Shown: in pieces, positions 1 through 8,872 of the stretch
Numbering within the stretch: the first letter of the stretch is position 1
Layout: the number at the start of each line of letters is the position of its first letter
From: an uncultured beta proteobacterium
GTDB lineage: Bacteria; Pseudomonadota; Gammaproteobacteria; Burkholderiales; Burkholderiaceae_E
Assembly (NCBI GenBank): GCA_903934295.1
Contig: CAIZNI010000040.1
Span: 1 to 64,000 of the forward strand
Reading direction: 5' to 3'
DNA length: 64,000 nucleotides
Made by a program: the position numbers and the translations under genes
The notes under the pieces: generated by a model
Databases searched by the model: none
What the model saw: only the letters and a program-made list of their open reading frames with translations
What the model was told of the DNA's origin: nothing

Positions 1-102
1 CGCGAGCGCGCCGCCCGCGCCGGCCGAGCGGGCCGCACCGGCCGGGCCGCCCGGGCGCTGGCGACCGGACGACGGTGCGGCGACCGCGGCGGGCAGGGGC
101 AC
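1..102 (-). CDS. Partial possible CDS downstream of btuB
   Basis: A minus-strand reading frame begins with GTG at 102-100 and stays open to the window edge (34 codons). An AGGAGG-like ribosome binding site lies 6 bases upstream and overlaps the btuB stop, which is why I favour this start. The visible residues are Ala/Gly/Pro-rich with no recognisable domain. Its place directly behind btuB suggests a co-transcribed cobalamin uptake or salvage gene, but that is inference from position only. The frame could also be a chance opening in GC-rich DNA. Confidence 0.35.
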   Translation of the reverse strand, partial: MPLPAAVAAPSSGRQRPGGPAGAARSAGAGGALA

Positions 103-113
103 CGGCGTCCTCC

Positions 114-1958
114 TCAGCGTCCCGAATAGCGCAGGCCGGCGAACAGCGTGCGCCCCGGCATGTTGAAGCCGGACGCGGTCTCGTACTGGCGCGCCCCGGC
201 ATTGCCCAGCCGCCCGAACAGTTCCCATTGCGGCGACAGCTGCCAGCCCGCCGTCAGATCGACGATGCCGTAGCCGGCCAGCCGTTCGCCGCGGGTGTCG
301 ATCCGGTCGCCCTGCAGGATCCACTGCGCCGACGTCCGCAAGGGGCCGCTGCGCCAATGCGCGCCGAGTCCGCCGAAGGCGCGCGCGCGCCGGGCCAGCC
401 GCTCGACGGCAACCGCGCCGGCGGCGTCCTCGCGTTCGCCCTGCGCCTGCTGCAGGGTCAGGTTGGCCCGCCACTCGATCCCGGCCAGACGCTGGCGCGC
501 CTCCAGGCTCATCCCCCTGACGCGGGCTTGCGCGAGGTTGCGCGGCACATAGTCGCCATCGAGTTCGATCGCATCGCGGATGCGATTGGCGAACGCCACC
601 AGGCGCACCGATTCGCCACCGCTCCCCCGGTGCTCGATCGCGGCTTCGGCACCGCGCGAACGCTCGGCCCGCAGGGCCGGATTGCCGCCGAACGGGCTGT
701 AGAGGTCATCGAAGGTCGGCGCCCGGAAAGCCGAGGCCCAGGAAGCCCTGAGCATCCACTCGGGCGCCAGCTGCCAGCCCCAGCCGATCGCCGCCGTCGG
801 CTCCGACCCCACCGAGGCGATCCGGTCGTTGCGCACCTGCAGACGCAGCCGATGCCCCGCCCGCGCGACCTCCCAGGCGGCGAAGGCCGAGTCGGTCCGG
901 CGCGAGGTGCGCTGATACGGAGAGTCCCCGTCGCTGACCCCGTCGCCGGCGATGTGCTGGCGCACCTGCTCGAACCCGAGATCGAGCCGGCCCACCGGCA
1001 GCCGCAGGCTGTTGAGCCAGACGAGCGACTGGGAATCGGTGCGCGGCGCGAAGGAGAACGCCTGGTAGCGGTAGTCGATCCCGGTCTGGCCGGCGCGCAC
1101 TTCGGTGGACCAGGCCTGCGTCACCTGGCCGCGGGCCGACAGGCTGAGCGCCGAGCTTCGGTATGACAGGCGCGCGGTCGATGGCGTGGAAAAGGCGTCG
1201 TCATAGTCGGTCCGGCCATCGCTGGCCAGCAGGCTGGCCCCCAGCTGCCAGCCCGAGTCGAGCCGGTGCGTCAAGCCGGCGCTCAGCCCCACGCGGCGGT
1301 GGCCGTCGCGATCGGCCTGGTAATCGGGCGAACCGGGCCGGGTCGCCTCGAAGCCGGCGGTGCGATCGTTCGAGGCCGAGGCCCACAGCCGGGTGCGTCC
1401 GTCATTGCCCGCCCGCGAGAATCCCGCCTGCAGCTGCGTGGTCGACTGCGAACCGGCACCAGCCAGCGCGTGCACCGCCGGCTGGTCGCCGGCGCGGGTG
1501 AAGATCTGGATCACCCCGCCGATCGCGCCCGACCCGTACAGGGCCGACGCCGGGCCGCGAACGATCTCGATGCGATCGATCATCGCCAGGGGCAGGTACT
1601 CGAGATTGGCGCCGCCGCCCATCGGGTTTTCGATCCGGATGCCATCGATGAGAACCAGGGCCTGCGCATTCTTGGTTCCGCGCAGGAACACGCCGGACAA
1701 GGCGCCGGCGCCCCCGTTCTGGGTGATTTCGATGCCCGCGCTGGCGCGCAGCAGTTCGGGCAGCGAGGTGGCCCCGGCACGCGCGATCTCCTGCGAATCG
1801 ATGACACTGATGTCGACCAGCGTCTCGGCGATCGGTCGCTCGGCGCGGGTGGCGGTCACCACCACTTCCGGCAGGGTCTGCGAAAAGACGGGCAGGGGAA
1901 GACACAGCGCGATCGCGGCCCAGGGCCGACGACCCGCCGCGAAGCGAGAAAAAAACAT
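114..1958 (-). CDS. btuB: TonB-dependent vitamin B12 receptor, BtuB-like
   Basis: Outer-membrane receptor of 614 residues, probably for cobalamin. A signal peptide of about 27 residues ending in VFSQ precedes a TonB-box-like PEVVVTATR. A plug domain follows (LPELLRASAGIEITQ, VLIDGIRIENP, IEIVRGPASALYGSGAIGG), then a long beta-barrel. The chosen ATG at 1958 gives a normal signal peptide and has GGGAG upstream. The frame stays open further upstream, but that stretch is the riboswitch leader and is not coding. The B12 assignment rests on the cobalamin riboswitch in the leader plus family resemblance. The barrel ends in Arg rather than the usual aromatic residue. Confidence 0.88.
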   Translation of the reverse strand: MFFSRFAAGRRPWAAIALCLPLPVFSQTLPEVVVTATRAERPIAETLVDISVIDSQEIARAGATSLPELLRASAGIEITQNGGAGALSGVFLRGTKNAQALVLIDGIRIENPMGGGANLEYLPLAMIDRIEIVRGPASALYGSGAIGGVIQIFTRAGDQPAVHALAGAGSQSTTQLQAGFSRAGNDGRTRLWASASNDRTAGFEATRPGSPDYQADRDGHRRVGLSAGLTHRLDSGWQLGASLLASDGRTDYDDAFSTPSTARLSYRSSALSLSARGQVTQAWSTEVRAGQTGIDYRYQAFSFAPRTDSQSLVWLNSLRLPVGRLDLGFEQVRQHIAGDGVSDGDSPYQRTSRRTDSAFAAWEVARAGHRLRLQVRNDRIASVGSEPTAAIGWGWQLAPEWMLRASWASAFRAPTFDDLYSPFGGNPALRAERSRGAEAAIEHRGSGGESVRLVAFANRIRDAIELDGDYVPRNLAQARVRGMSLEARQRLAGIEWRANLTLQQAQGEREDAAGAVAVERLARRARAFGGLGAHWRSGPLRTSAQWILQGDRIDTRGERLAGYGIVDLTAGWQLSPQWELFGRLGNAGARQYETASGFNMPGRTLFAGLRYSGR

Positions 1959-2059
1959 GACGAACTCCCAGCGCGCCGACCGGAAACAGGGTGTGAGAAG
2001 GACGGCGCGCGCTGTGCGCTGCCCACCGCAGCACACTGTTGGCGACATGGAAGACGAAC

Positions 2060-2297
2060 GGGTCTTCCTCCCTCTCGGCCGGTATCCGGGCTCACAGGGC
2101 AGAGAAGACCGCCTTCCCGGCATCGACAGGCGTCGACCACCAGTGGCACTGACCTTCCCGCGACCGGTCTGGACCGATCGCGCCTGCTTACCGTTGCGGG
2201 GGCAGCACAGGTTGGCCACGCGGCGAGAACGAATCTCGCCGGCAACTCCCTGTTTCCCGTTTAACCCCACCCGACGACTGCGGGCAGAGCACCGAAA
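2060..2297 (-). promoter_or_regulatory. Cobalamin riboswitch upstream of btuB
   Basis: Read on the minus strand, the leader contains the conserved blocks of the cobalamin (AdoCbl) riboswitch in order. These are a GGGAAACAGGGAG block near 2240-2253, CTGCCCCCGCAACGGTAAG near 2189-2207, GCCACTGG near 2140, and the B12 box GAGCCCGGATACCGGCC at 2093-2077. A 7-bp hairpin (arms 2049-2055 and 2062-2068) lies just downstream and may be part of the expression platform. Cobalamin binding would be expected to reduce btuB expression. Boundaries are approximate. Confidence 0.9.
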
Positions 2298-2306
2298 GCG
2301 GGCGGA

Positions 2307-4676
2307 TTATAGCCCGAGGCCGGCGCGCGCCAGCGCCTCGAGCACCAGGCCGGGCGTGAGCAGTTCGGGCAGCACCAGGGGCTGGCTGCGCCCCGGCACG
2401 TGGAGCAGATACAGCGGCACGCCGTTGCGGCCGTGGCGCGCCAGCGCGGCGGTGATCGCCGGGTCGCGATGGGTCCAGTCGGCGCGCAGGCGCACCACGC
2501 GCGCACGATCGAAGGCGGCGCGAACCGCCGCGCGATCCAGCGCCAGCCGCTTGTTGGCCTGGCAGCTGACGCACCAGGCGGCGGTGAAATCAATGAAAAC
2601 CGGACGCCCCTCGGCCAGCGCCTGTTCGACCCGCTGCTCGCTCCAGGGCTCCCAATTGCCGGACGCGCTCGCGGCGGCGCTGGCGGACGCCTCGCCGGCC
2701 GCGCCGGAAGAGCCCCGCGCCGATGTGATCGCCCCCGGACCCGCGGCCGCCGGCGGCACGCCCTCCCCGGCCTGCGAGAGCGCCAGCCAGCAGCCGGCGC
2801 CCAGCGCGGCCACCGCCAGGAGCGCCGCCAGCCCGGCAGCGCGACCACGGCCCTGCACGAAACGGCCGAACAGCCAGGCGGCCAGCGCCACCAGCACCGC
2901 CCCCAAGGCCAGCGCGAGCACCGCGTCGATGCCGGCCTGCTGGCCGAGCACCCAGCTCAGCCAGGCAGCGGTGGCCAGCATCGGGAAGGCCAGGAACTGA
3001 CGAAGCGACTCCATCCAGCGGCCCGGGCGCGGCAACCACGACAGCAGGCGCGGGACAAAGCCCAGCACCAGGTACGGCAGGGCCATGCCGAAGGCGATCG
3101 CCGCGAACACCAGGAGGACGGCGGCGGCCGGCTGGCCCAGGGTGTAGCCCAGCGCCGACCCCATGAAGGGCGCGGTGCAGGGCGTGGCGACCAGCACCGC
3201 GAGCACGCCGGAGCCGAACGAACCGGCGTGCTGCGCCAGCCCGCCGCCGCCGCCGCGCGCAGCCAGCGTCGCCTCGTGCTGACCCAGCCGAGTGAAAGCA
3301 GCACCGAATTCGTACACACCGGCAAAATTCAGCGCCACCAGCACGAACAGCAGCGCCATCGCCGCCACGAAGACCGGCGACTGGAGCTGGAATCCCCAGC
3401 CGACCGACTGGCCGGCCGCGCGCAGCGCCAGCAACAGCCCCGCCAGCCCGAGAAAGCTGAGCATCACGCCGGCCGAGAATGCCAGCGCACCCCATCGGGC
3501 CCGGGCCGCACCACCCGGGCTGGCAAGCCCCTGCCCGGCAAACCCCATCACCTTCAGACCGATCACCGGAAAGACGCACGGCATCAGGTTCAGGATCAGC
3601 CCGCCCAGGGCGCCCAGCAGGGCGGCGAGCCAGAGCGAATCGACCGGGCCCGACGCGCCACCCGCCGGATCGGCGGGGGCACTGCCGGCACCGCCGGCGA
3701 CGCCCGTCAGGCGGCTGCCGGCCCCCGCACCCGACGAACCCGCACCCGACAGGCCGCCGGCGCCCAGCAGTTGCACCCCCACCGCGCGCGAGACCACCTC
3801 GCCCGGGCCCGGATCCGGGCCCGGCGCCACCGTCGTCGCGAGTTCGAGCACCTGGTCGTCCAGGATCAGCAACCCGACCGGCCGACCGCCGTCCAGCCCG
3901 GGCGGCAAGACCGAGGGCGCCAGACCGTCCGGCACCGGAATCTCCAGCCGATAGCGTCCCGCCGCGGCCGCCCCGACCCGGTAAAGCACCTGATCGGCCG
4001 CCTGCGCCACCAGCGCCTCCCGATAGGGGAAGAACTCGGCGCGCGCCAGCGACGGGTGCTCGAAGCCGAACACCAGGCGATCTCCGGCACGGGTGACCCG
4101 CGCCCGCAGCACGCCAGCCGGCTGGCGGGCCCGCGCCTGATCGAACAGCGCCCGATGGGCAGTCGGCGCCGCCTCGCCACCCGCCCGGACCTGAACCGGC
4201 AGGCTGACCCGGGCCTGTCCGGGGATGCAGACATCGCGGCACATCAGCCACTGGGCATCGACCGCGAGTTCGACCTGTCCGGGTGGCTGGTCGGCCGGAA
4301 CGGTGATCATCACCGGCAGGACCACCTCGCCCTCGTACGCATAGCTGGCGAGCGGCCCGATCAGCAGACGCCGCGGCGCCGGCCAGCCGATGTCGCCAGC
4401 CTGCCATCGGGGTGGCAGCGTCCAGTCCAGCCGGGTCGCCAGACCCGAATCACCGGGATGCCGCCAATAGGTGTGCCAGTGCGGATCGTGCCGGATCCGC
4501 AGGCCGACCTCGAAGCCCTGGCCGGCCACCGCATGGGCGCGGCTGGCCACCAGTTCGACCTGCACCGCCTCGACGCGCTGGCCCTGTGCGACCGCTGCGG
4601 GCAACAGGGCGAGGGCCGCCAGCAGCGCCAGCGCCAGCCGCACCGCCCGAACACGCCAGAAGGAGAAAGTCGTCAC
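2307..4676 (-). CDS. Thiol:disulfide interchange protein, DsbD/ScsB-type
   Basis: Inner-membrane protein of about 789 residues that passes electrons from cytoplasmic thioredoxin to periplasmic disulfide substrates. After a signal peptide comes a periplasmic domain with the HWHTYWRHPGDSG motif and the cysteine pair MCRDVCIPG. The polytopic membrane core carries MPCVFPVIGLKVMGF and VATPCTAPFMG, each with the conserved Cys-Pro context. The C-terminal thioredoxin-like domain has WCVSCQ. All three redox pairs are present, so it should be functional. The HWHTYW N-domain is more like ScsB than classic DsbD. The start is a GTG at 4676, chosen because it gives a clean signal peptide; a GTG slightly downstream is possible. 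Confidence 0.88.
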   Translation of the reverse strand: MTTFSFWRVRAVRLALALLAALALLPAAVAQGQRVEAVQVELVASRAHAVAGQGFEVGLRIRHDPHWHTYWRHPGDSGLATRLDWTLPPRWQAGDIGWPAPRRLLIGPLASYAYEGEVVLPVMITVPADQPPGQVELAVDAQWLMCRDVCIPGQARVSLPVQVRAGGEAAPTAHRALFDQARARQPAGVLRARVTRAGDRLVFGFEHPSLARAEFFPYREALVAQAADQVLYRVGAAAAGRYRLEIPVPDGLAPSVLPPGLDGGRPVGLLILDDQVLELATTVAPGPDPGPGEVVSRAVGVQLLGAGGLSGAGSSGAGAGSRLTGVAGGAGSAPADPAGGASGPVDSLWLAALLGALGGLILNLMPCVFPVIGLKVMGFAGQGLASPGGAARARWGALAFSAGVMLSFLGLAGLLLALRAAGQSVGWGFQLQSPVFVAAMALLFVLVALNFAGVYEFGAAFTRLGQHEATLAARGGGGGLAQHAGSFGSGVLAVLVATPCTAPFMGSALGYTLGQPAAAVLLVFAAIAFGMALPYLVLGFVPRLLSWLPRPGRWMESLRQFLAFPMLATAAWLSWVLGQQAGIDAVLALALGAVLVALAAWLFGRFVQGRGRAAGLAALLAVAALGAGCWLALSQAGEGVPPAAAGPGAITSARGSSGAAGEASASAAASASGNWEPWSEQRVEQALAEGRPVFIDFTAAWCVSCQANKRLALDRAAVRAAFDRARVVRLRADWTHRDPAITAALARHGRNGVPLYLLHVPGRSQPLVLPELLTPGLVLEALARAGLGL

Positions 4677-4752
4677 ACGCGCGATGCTAACCCACCCGGA
4701 AATCCGGCACCCCGACTTGACCCCCCCGGCAGGCCTCCCTACCATGGGCCGC

Positions 4753-4962
4753 ATGGATCAGGAACTCGAACATCTGGAGCAGCGCGTCACGCGCCTGCTC
4801 GCCGCCGCGCGCCGACTGGCCGACGACAACCGCCTGTTGCGCGAACAGCTCACCCAGGCCCGCCAGTTGCAGGAGTCGCTGCAGCACCGCATGGACGAAG
4901 CCCGCGAACGGGTCGGCAACGCCCTGTCCCGCCTGCCGACCACCAACACCGAGGGCGCCTGA
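4753..4962 (+). CDS. Small coiled-coil protein, ZapB-like
   Basis: A 69-residue, highly charged, fully helical protein with heptad-like spacing (LEHLEQRVTRLLAAARRL, LLREQLTQARQLQESL), consistent with a coiled coil. Genes of this type commonly sit directly before zapA in beta- and gammaproteobacteria and are annotated as ZapB-like or TIGR02449 cell division proteins. Its stop is one base before the zapA ATG, so the two are translationally coupled. ATG 4753 is preferred; ATG 4744 in the same frame would add three residues. Confidence 0.8.
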   Translation: MDQELEHLEQRVTRLLAAARRLADDNRLLREQLTQARQLQESLQHRMDEARERVGNALSRLPTTNTEGA

Positions 4963-4963
4963 G

Positions 4964-5266
4964 ATGGAACAGATCGACGTGCGGATCCTGGACAAGGACT
5001 ACCGCCTGATCGTGGCCGCCGAGGACAAGCCGCGGCTGATCGAGGCGGCGGCCCTGGTGGACGAAAAGATGCGCAGCGTGCGCGATGACAGCCGGGTCAC
5101 CCAGCTCGACCGGATCGCGGTCGGCGCTGCCCTGCAACTGGCCGAGGAACTGATCGCGGCGCGGCAGTCGCCCGGCGAGCCGCGAGGGCCCGACCACTCC
5201 CGCCGGCTGCGCCTGCTCAGCACCGCGATCGACACCGAACTCGAGCGTCAGGACAAGTTGTTCTGA
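4964..5266 (+). CDS. zapA: Cell division protein ZapA
   Basis: A 100-residue ZapA homologue, a cytoplasmic protein that cross-links FtsZ protofilaments at the division ring. The N-terminal part (VRILDKDYRLIVAAEDKPRL, then AAALVDEKM) matches the conserved ZapA head domain, and the C-terminal helix (LDRIAVGAALQLAEELI) is the dimer coiled coil. It follows the ZapB-like gene with one base between them and is followed by 6S RNA, an arrangement conserved in proteobacteria. Confidence 0.93.
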   Translation: MEQIDVRILDKDYRLIVAAEDKPRLIEAAALVDEKMRSVRDDSRVTQLDRIAVGAALQLAEELIAARQSPGEPRGPDHSRRLRLLSTAIDTELERQDKLF

Positions 5267-5295
5267 GGCCCGGCCGCCGCCCCGCCGGATGGGGA

Positions 5296-5301
5296 TACAA
5301 T
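5296..5301 (+). promoter_or_regulatory. Likely -10 element of the 6S RNA gene
   Basis: TACAAT lies 6 bases before the predicted 5' end of 6S RNA at 5308, the right distance for a sigma-70 -10 box. No convincing -35 hexamer is visible at 17 bases upstream. Confidence 0.5.
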
Positions 5302-5307
5302 GAGTAC

Positions 5308-5486
5308 GTGCCCTGCGGTGTTCGACAAGGCCTTACATTCCTTGAACCAATGTGAGTAACCAGGTCGCGGCATTGATGCGTCGCTGTTGAGATCGTCCCT
5401 CGCGGATGAACCTGATGAGATGCCTGCTGCGGCCGCCCTGAACTTTCACGGTTCAGGATGCCGGTCTACCGGCACAGGCGGGGCAC
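5308..5486 (+). ncRNA. ssrS: 6S RNA
   Basis: A 179-nt segment directly behind zapA with a closing stem made by GTGCCCTGC (5308-5316) and GCGGGGCAC (5478-5486). The internal CCTTGAACC block and the overall rod-like self-complementarity are typical of 6S RNA, which binds sigma-70 RNA polymerase in stationary phase. The zapA-ssrS order is the classic proteobacterial context. The rest of the 5267-5556 gap (5487-5556) shows nothing recognisable. Confidence 0.85.
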
Positions 5487-5556
5487 CTTTCTTCTCGTTG
5501 GCCTGGCGCGATGCCAGGCCAGTCGCCCGACGCCACCGGCGCCGGGCCATTCGGGT

Positions 5557-7086
5557 TCAGACCAGCCCGAGCTTGGCCGCCAGACCGATCCGCTGCAGCT
5601 TGCCGGTCGCGCCCTTCGGAATTTCCGCCAGGAACAGCACCTTGCGCGGCACCTTGTAGTCGGCCAGTCGGCGCGAGGCGAATTCGCGCAATTCCTTCTC
5701 GGTCACGCTCGCGCCTTCGCGCAGCACCACCGCCGCGGCCACGTCCTCACCGAGCTTGTCGTGCGGCACCGCGAAAGTGATGACCTGCTCGACCGCCGGA
5801 TGATCCATCAGCACCTCGTCGACCTCGCGCGGCGAGATCTTCTCGCCGCCGCGGTTGATGATCTCCTTCAGACGCCCGGTCAGCGTCAGATAGCCCTCGA
5901 CGTCCAGCATGCCCTGGTCGCCGGTGCGGAACCAGCCGTTGGTGTAGGCCTCGGCGTTGGCCTTGGGGTTGCTCTCGTAGCCCTTGGTGACGTTCTCGCC
6001 GCGAATCACGATCTCGCCGGTCTCACCGACCAGCAGCAGGTTCCCGTCGAGGTCCATGATCGCGATCTCGGGTCCCGCGGCGATGCCGACGCTGCCAGGC
6101 TTGCGCACGCGCGGGGGCAGCGGGTTGGCCGCCATCTGGTGCGCGGCCTCGGTCATCCCGTAGGACTCGACCAGGGGGGCGCCGAAAACCTCCTCGATCT
6201 CGCGGATGACCTGGGTGGGCATCGCCGACGAGGAGGACCGGATGAAGCGCAGCGGGTTGGCCTCGATGATCGCGCGGTTGTTGGCCGCCCGGCTGAGGAT
6301 GGTCTGGTGCATGGTCGGCACCGCGGTGTACCAGGTGGGCCGGGCCTCTTCCATCCACGCGAAGAAGCGCAGCGCATTGAAGCCCGGCGTGCAGCAGACC
6401 TGGCCACCGGCCGACAGCGGCGCCAGGATGCCGGCGATCAGGCCATGGATGTGGAAGAGCGGCATGATGTTCAGACCACGATCGTCGGCGGTCAGCGACA
6501 GAAAGCCGCGGATGTTGCGGGCCGACGCGCAGACGTTGCGCTGCGACAGCGGCACGATCTTCGGCCGCGAGGTGGTGCCCGAGGTGTGCAGCACCAGCGC
6601 CACGTCATCCGGGCCGGCCAGGCCCGGCCGGCTGGCCGGCCCGGGGGCTTCGCCAGCCGGGGCCACCAGTTCGAAGCGGCCGGCACCCCGGTCGCGCTGC
6701 GCCTTCAGTTCGATGATGCGCACGCCCAGCTTGCGGGCGACCTCGACCGCGGGCGAGGTGCTGCCCGTCTCGACGATGAGGCCGCGCGCATTCAGGTCCG
6801 ACAGGTAGAACTCGAACTCGTCGGCCCGATAGGCCGGGTTCAGTGGCGCCGAACTCGCGCCCGCCGCCACCGCGATGAAGGCGGTCGCCATCTCGGGACC
6901 GTTGTTGAGCACGATCGCGACCCGGTCCTCGCGCCCGATGCCCATGGCATTGAGCGCCGCCACGGTGTCGCTGACCTGCGCCCGCAGCCCCGCGTAGGTC
7001 AGCCCGGGCACGCCCGGTGCGGTCAGCGCCGGCGCCGCGTCGGCGCCGGTCGAGATTAGTTCCATCAGGGTGCGCTGCTCGGACAT
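5557..7086 (-). CDS. Acyl-CoA synthetase, oxalyl-CoA/AAE3-like
   Basis: A 509-residue AMP-forming CoA ligase. The ATP-binding signature LHTSGTTSRPKIVPLS, the motif ESYGMTEAAHQM, WFRTGDQG, the hinge GRLKEIINRGGEKISP and the catalytic lysine region PKGATGKLQR are all present. The compact length and the N(P/V)-rich SSSSAMP region resemble the fungal/plant oxalyl-CoA synthetase group, but substrate specificity cannot be read from sequence. ATG 7086 has GGAGA upstream. It is divergent from tctC over an 89-bp gap that must hold both promoters, so the ligase may act on the acid imported by the TTT system (inference). Confidence 0.85.
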   Translation of the reverse strand: MSEQRTLMELISTGADAAPALTAPGVPGLTYAGLRAQVSDTVAALNAMGIGREDRVAIVLNNGPEMATAFIAVAAGASSAPLNPAYRADEFEFYLSDLNARGLIVETGSTSPAVEVARKLGVRIIELKAQRDRGAGRFELVAPAGEAPGPASRPGLAGPDDVALVLHTSGTTSRPKIVPLSQRNVCASARNIRGFLSLTADDRGLNIMPLFHIHGLIAGILAPLSAGGQVCCTPGFNALRFFAWMEEARPTWYTAVPTMHQTILSRAANNRAIIEANPLRFIRSSSSAMPTQVIREIEEVFGAPLVESYGMTEAAHQMAANPLPPRVRKPGSVGIAAGPEIAIMDLDGNLLLVGETGEIVIRGENVTKGYESNPKANAEAYTNGWFRTGDQGMLDVEGYLTLTGRLKEIINRGGEKISPREVDEVLMDHPAVEQVITFAVPHDKLGEDVAAAVVLREGASVTEKELREFASRRLADYKVPRKVLFLAEIPKGATGKLQRIGLAAKLGLV

Positions 7087-7175
7087 CGTCGAATCTCCGG
7101 AAAATGGCAAAACCCCTGATTGTACGTCCGTGCGACAGCCAGTAGCATGAGCCGACCCCCAAAGGAGCAAATCAG

Positions 7176-8246
7176 ATGAAGGCTGTTCGTCACCCGGAAC
7201 AGCGGCGATTGCTTGTGCTCGCCGCCGCCCAGACCTCCGCTCGCACCCTCACCCGCCGGGTGGCGAGCGCCCTCGCCCTGCTGGGCACCCTGGCTGGTTT
7301 TGCCGGTCCCGCTGCCGCGGCCTGGGAACCGACCAAACCGGTCGAGTTCGTGGTGCCGGCCGGCACCGGCGGCGGTGCCGACCAGATGGCGCGCTTCCTG
7401 CAAGGCGTGGTGAGCAAGCACGCGCTGATGAAGCAGCCGCTGGTGGTGGTCAACAAGGCGGGCGGTGCCGGTGCCGAGGGCTTCCTCGAGGTCAAGGCGG
7501 CCAAGGGCGACCCCCACAAGATCGTCATCACGCTGTCGAACCTGTTCACCACCCCCCTGGGGACCGGCGTGCCCTTCAACTGGAAGGAGATGACGCCGGT
7601 GTCGATGCTGGCGCTCGACCAGTTCGTGCTGTGGGTCAACGCCGAATCGCCCTACAAGACTGCGCGGGAATACCTCGATGCGGTGAAGGCGGCGCCACCC
7701 GCCACCTTCAAGATGGCCGGCACCGGCTCGCGCCAGGAAGACCAGATCATCACCGTGGCGCTGGAAAAGGTCGCCGGGCGCAAGTTCATCTACGTGCCCT
7801 TCAAGGGCGGTGGCGATGTCGCGGTGCAACTGGTGGGCAAGCATGTGAACTCGACGGTGAACAATCCGATCGAGGCGGTGGCGCACTGGCGTGGCGGCAA
7901 GCTGCGCCCGCTGTGCGTACTCGACGACGAGCGCATGCCGTTCAAGGCCAAGATCACCGAGACCCAGTCCTGGAACGACATCCCGTCGTGCAAGGAAGCC
8001 GGCGTCGATGTCGATTACCTGATGCTGCGCGGCATCTTCCTGCCGCCCGGGGTCACCCCCGATCAGATCGCTTTCTATGTCGACCTGTTCCGCAAGGTCC
8101 GCGCCACCCCGGACTGGAAGGAATTCGTCGAGAAGGGCGCGTTCAAGGACACCTTCATGACCGGCAAGGAGTTCGTCGACTGGCTGGGTCGGGCCGAGGC
8201 GACCCACCGCACGCTGATGCAGGAGGCGGGCTTCATCGCCAAGTGA
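7176..8246 (+). CDS. TTT periplasmic binding protein (TctC/Bug family)
   Basis: A 356-residue extracytoplasmic solute receptor for a tripartite tricarboxylate transporter. A long basic N-terminus and hydrophobic stretch ending in AAAA precede the mature start WEPTKPVEFVVPAGTGGGADQ, a typical Bug-family opening. Later motifs PFKGGGDVAVQLVGKHV and NNPIEAVAHW match the ligand-binding and hinge region. The AAAGGAG ribosome site 7 bases before ATG 7176 fixes the start. It leads the tctC-tctB-tctA operon. The ligand is probably a carboxylate, but is unknown. Confidence 0.9.
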   Translation: MKAVRHPEQRRLLVLAAAQTSARTLTRRVASALALLGTLAGFAGPAAAAWEPTKPVEFVVPAGTGGGADQMARFLQGVVSKHALMKQPLVVVNKAGGAGAEGFLEVKAAKGDPHKIVITLSNLFTTPLGTGVPFNWKEMTPVSMLALDQFVLWVNAESPYKTAREYLDAVKAAPPATFKMAGTGSRQEDQIITVALEKVAGRKFIYVPFKGGGDVAVQLVGKHVNSTVNNPIEAVAHWRGGKLRPLCVLDDERMPFKAKITETQSWNDIPSCKEAGVDVDYLMLRGIFLPPGVTPDQIAFYVDLFRKVRATPDWKEFVEKGAFKDTFMTGKEFVDWLGRAEATHRTLMQEAGFIAK

Positions 8247-8262
8247 CGCCCGGGGCCGCCGG

Positions 8263-8340
8263 CCACTGCACGGCATCACCCGAACCCGCCACTGCACGGC
8301 ATCACCCGAACCCGTCACCGCACGCCATCACCCGAACCCG
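8263..8340 (+). repeat. Three 26-bp direct tandem repeats
   Basis: Units at 8263-8288, 8289-8314 and 8315-8340 lie between tctC and tctB. The first two are identical and the third differs at a few positions; each ends in CATCACCCGAACCCG. They are non-coding spacer with no obvious hairpin. There are no spacers between units, so it is not a CRISPR array. Confidence 0.95.
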
Positions 8341-8366
8341 CACCGCCAGGCCAACCGAGCAGCCGC

Positions 8367-8870
8367 ATGTCCGAACCCGAGTCGAGTCAGACCCCTTCAC
8401 GCCTGAGCACGACCCTGGTCGAATCGCTGATGGCCCTTTTTTTCGTGCTGGTCGGCGTGGTGGTCGCAGTCGACAGCCACCGCATCGGCGCCGGCTGGGC
8501 CGATGACGGTCCACAGGCCGGCTATTTCCCTTTCTACATCGGACTGATGCTGGCCCTGGCCGGCGTGGTCACGCTCGCGCAGGCCTGGCGCGGCGCCAGC
8601 GCCGAGGCCTTCGCCACCCGCGAGCAGATCAGCCGGATCCTGCAGGTCTTCGTGCCGACCTGCGTCTATGTGGCGGGCATCTACCTGATCGGCATCTACT
8701 TCGCCTCGGCGCTGTTCATCGGCTATTTCATGCGGCGCCACGGCACGGCCGGCTGGCCGATGGTCGCGGCGGTGTCGATCGGGGTCCCGCTGTCGCTGTT
8801 CATGCTCTTCGAACGGTGGTTCCTGGTGTCCTTGCCCAAGGGCCCGATCGAACGACTGCTGGGGTTCTGA
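8367..8870 (+). CDS. TTT small membrane subunit TctB
   Basis: A 167-residue protein with four predicted membrane helices (around residues 15-38, 55-72, 92-118 and 125-150). The motif GPQAGYFPFYIGLML is typical of TctB, the small membrane component that partners TctA. Its stop lies two bases before the tctA start, so the two are probably translated together. Confidence 0.88.
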   Translation: MSEPESSQTPSRLSTTLVESLMALFFVLVGVVVAVDSHRIGAGWADDGPQAGYFPFYIGLMLALAGVVTLAQAWRGASAEAFATREQISRILQVFVPTCVYVAGIYLIGIYFASALFIGYFMRRHGTAGWPMVAAVSIGVPLSLFMLFERWFLVSLPKGPIERLLGF

Positions 8871-8872
8871 GC

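Noticed and set aside
1959..2270. N-terminal extension of BtuB by about 104 codons
   Set aside because: The stretch is the cobalamin riboswitch; the signal peptide begins at the ATG at 1958.
2400..5009. An 869-codon plus-strand open frame opposite the DsbD/ScsB gene
   Set aside because: It is rich in Arg, Gln, Gly and His with no domain, a shadow of a GC-rich gene. The opposite strand has a complete family match with all redox cysteines.
8263..8340. Possible small CRISPR array
   Set aside because: Repeats are directly adjacent with no spacers, and no cas genes are nearby.
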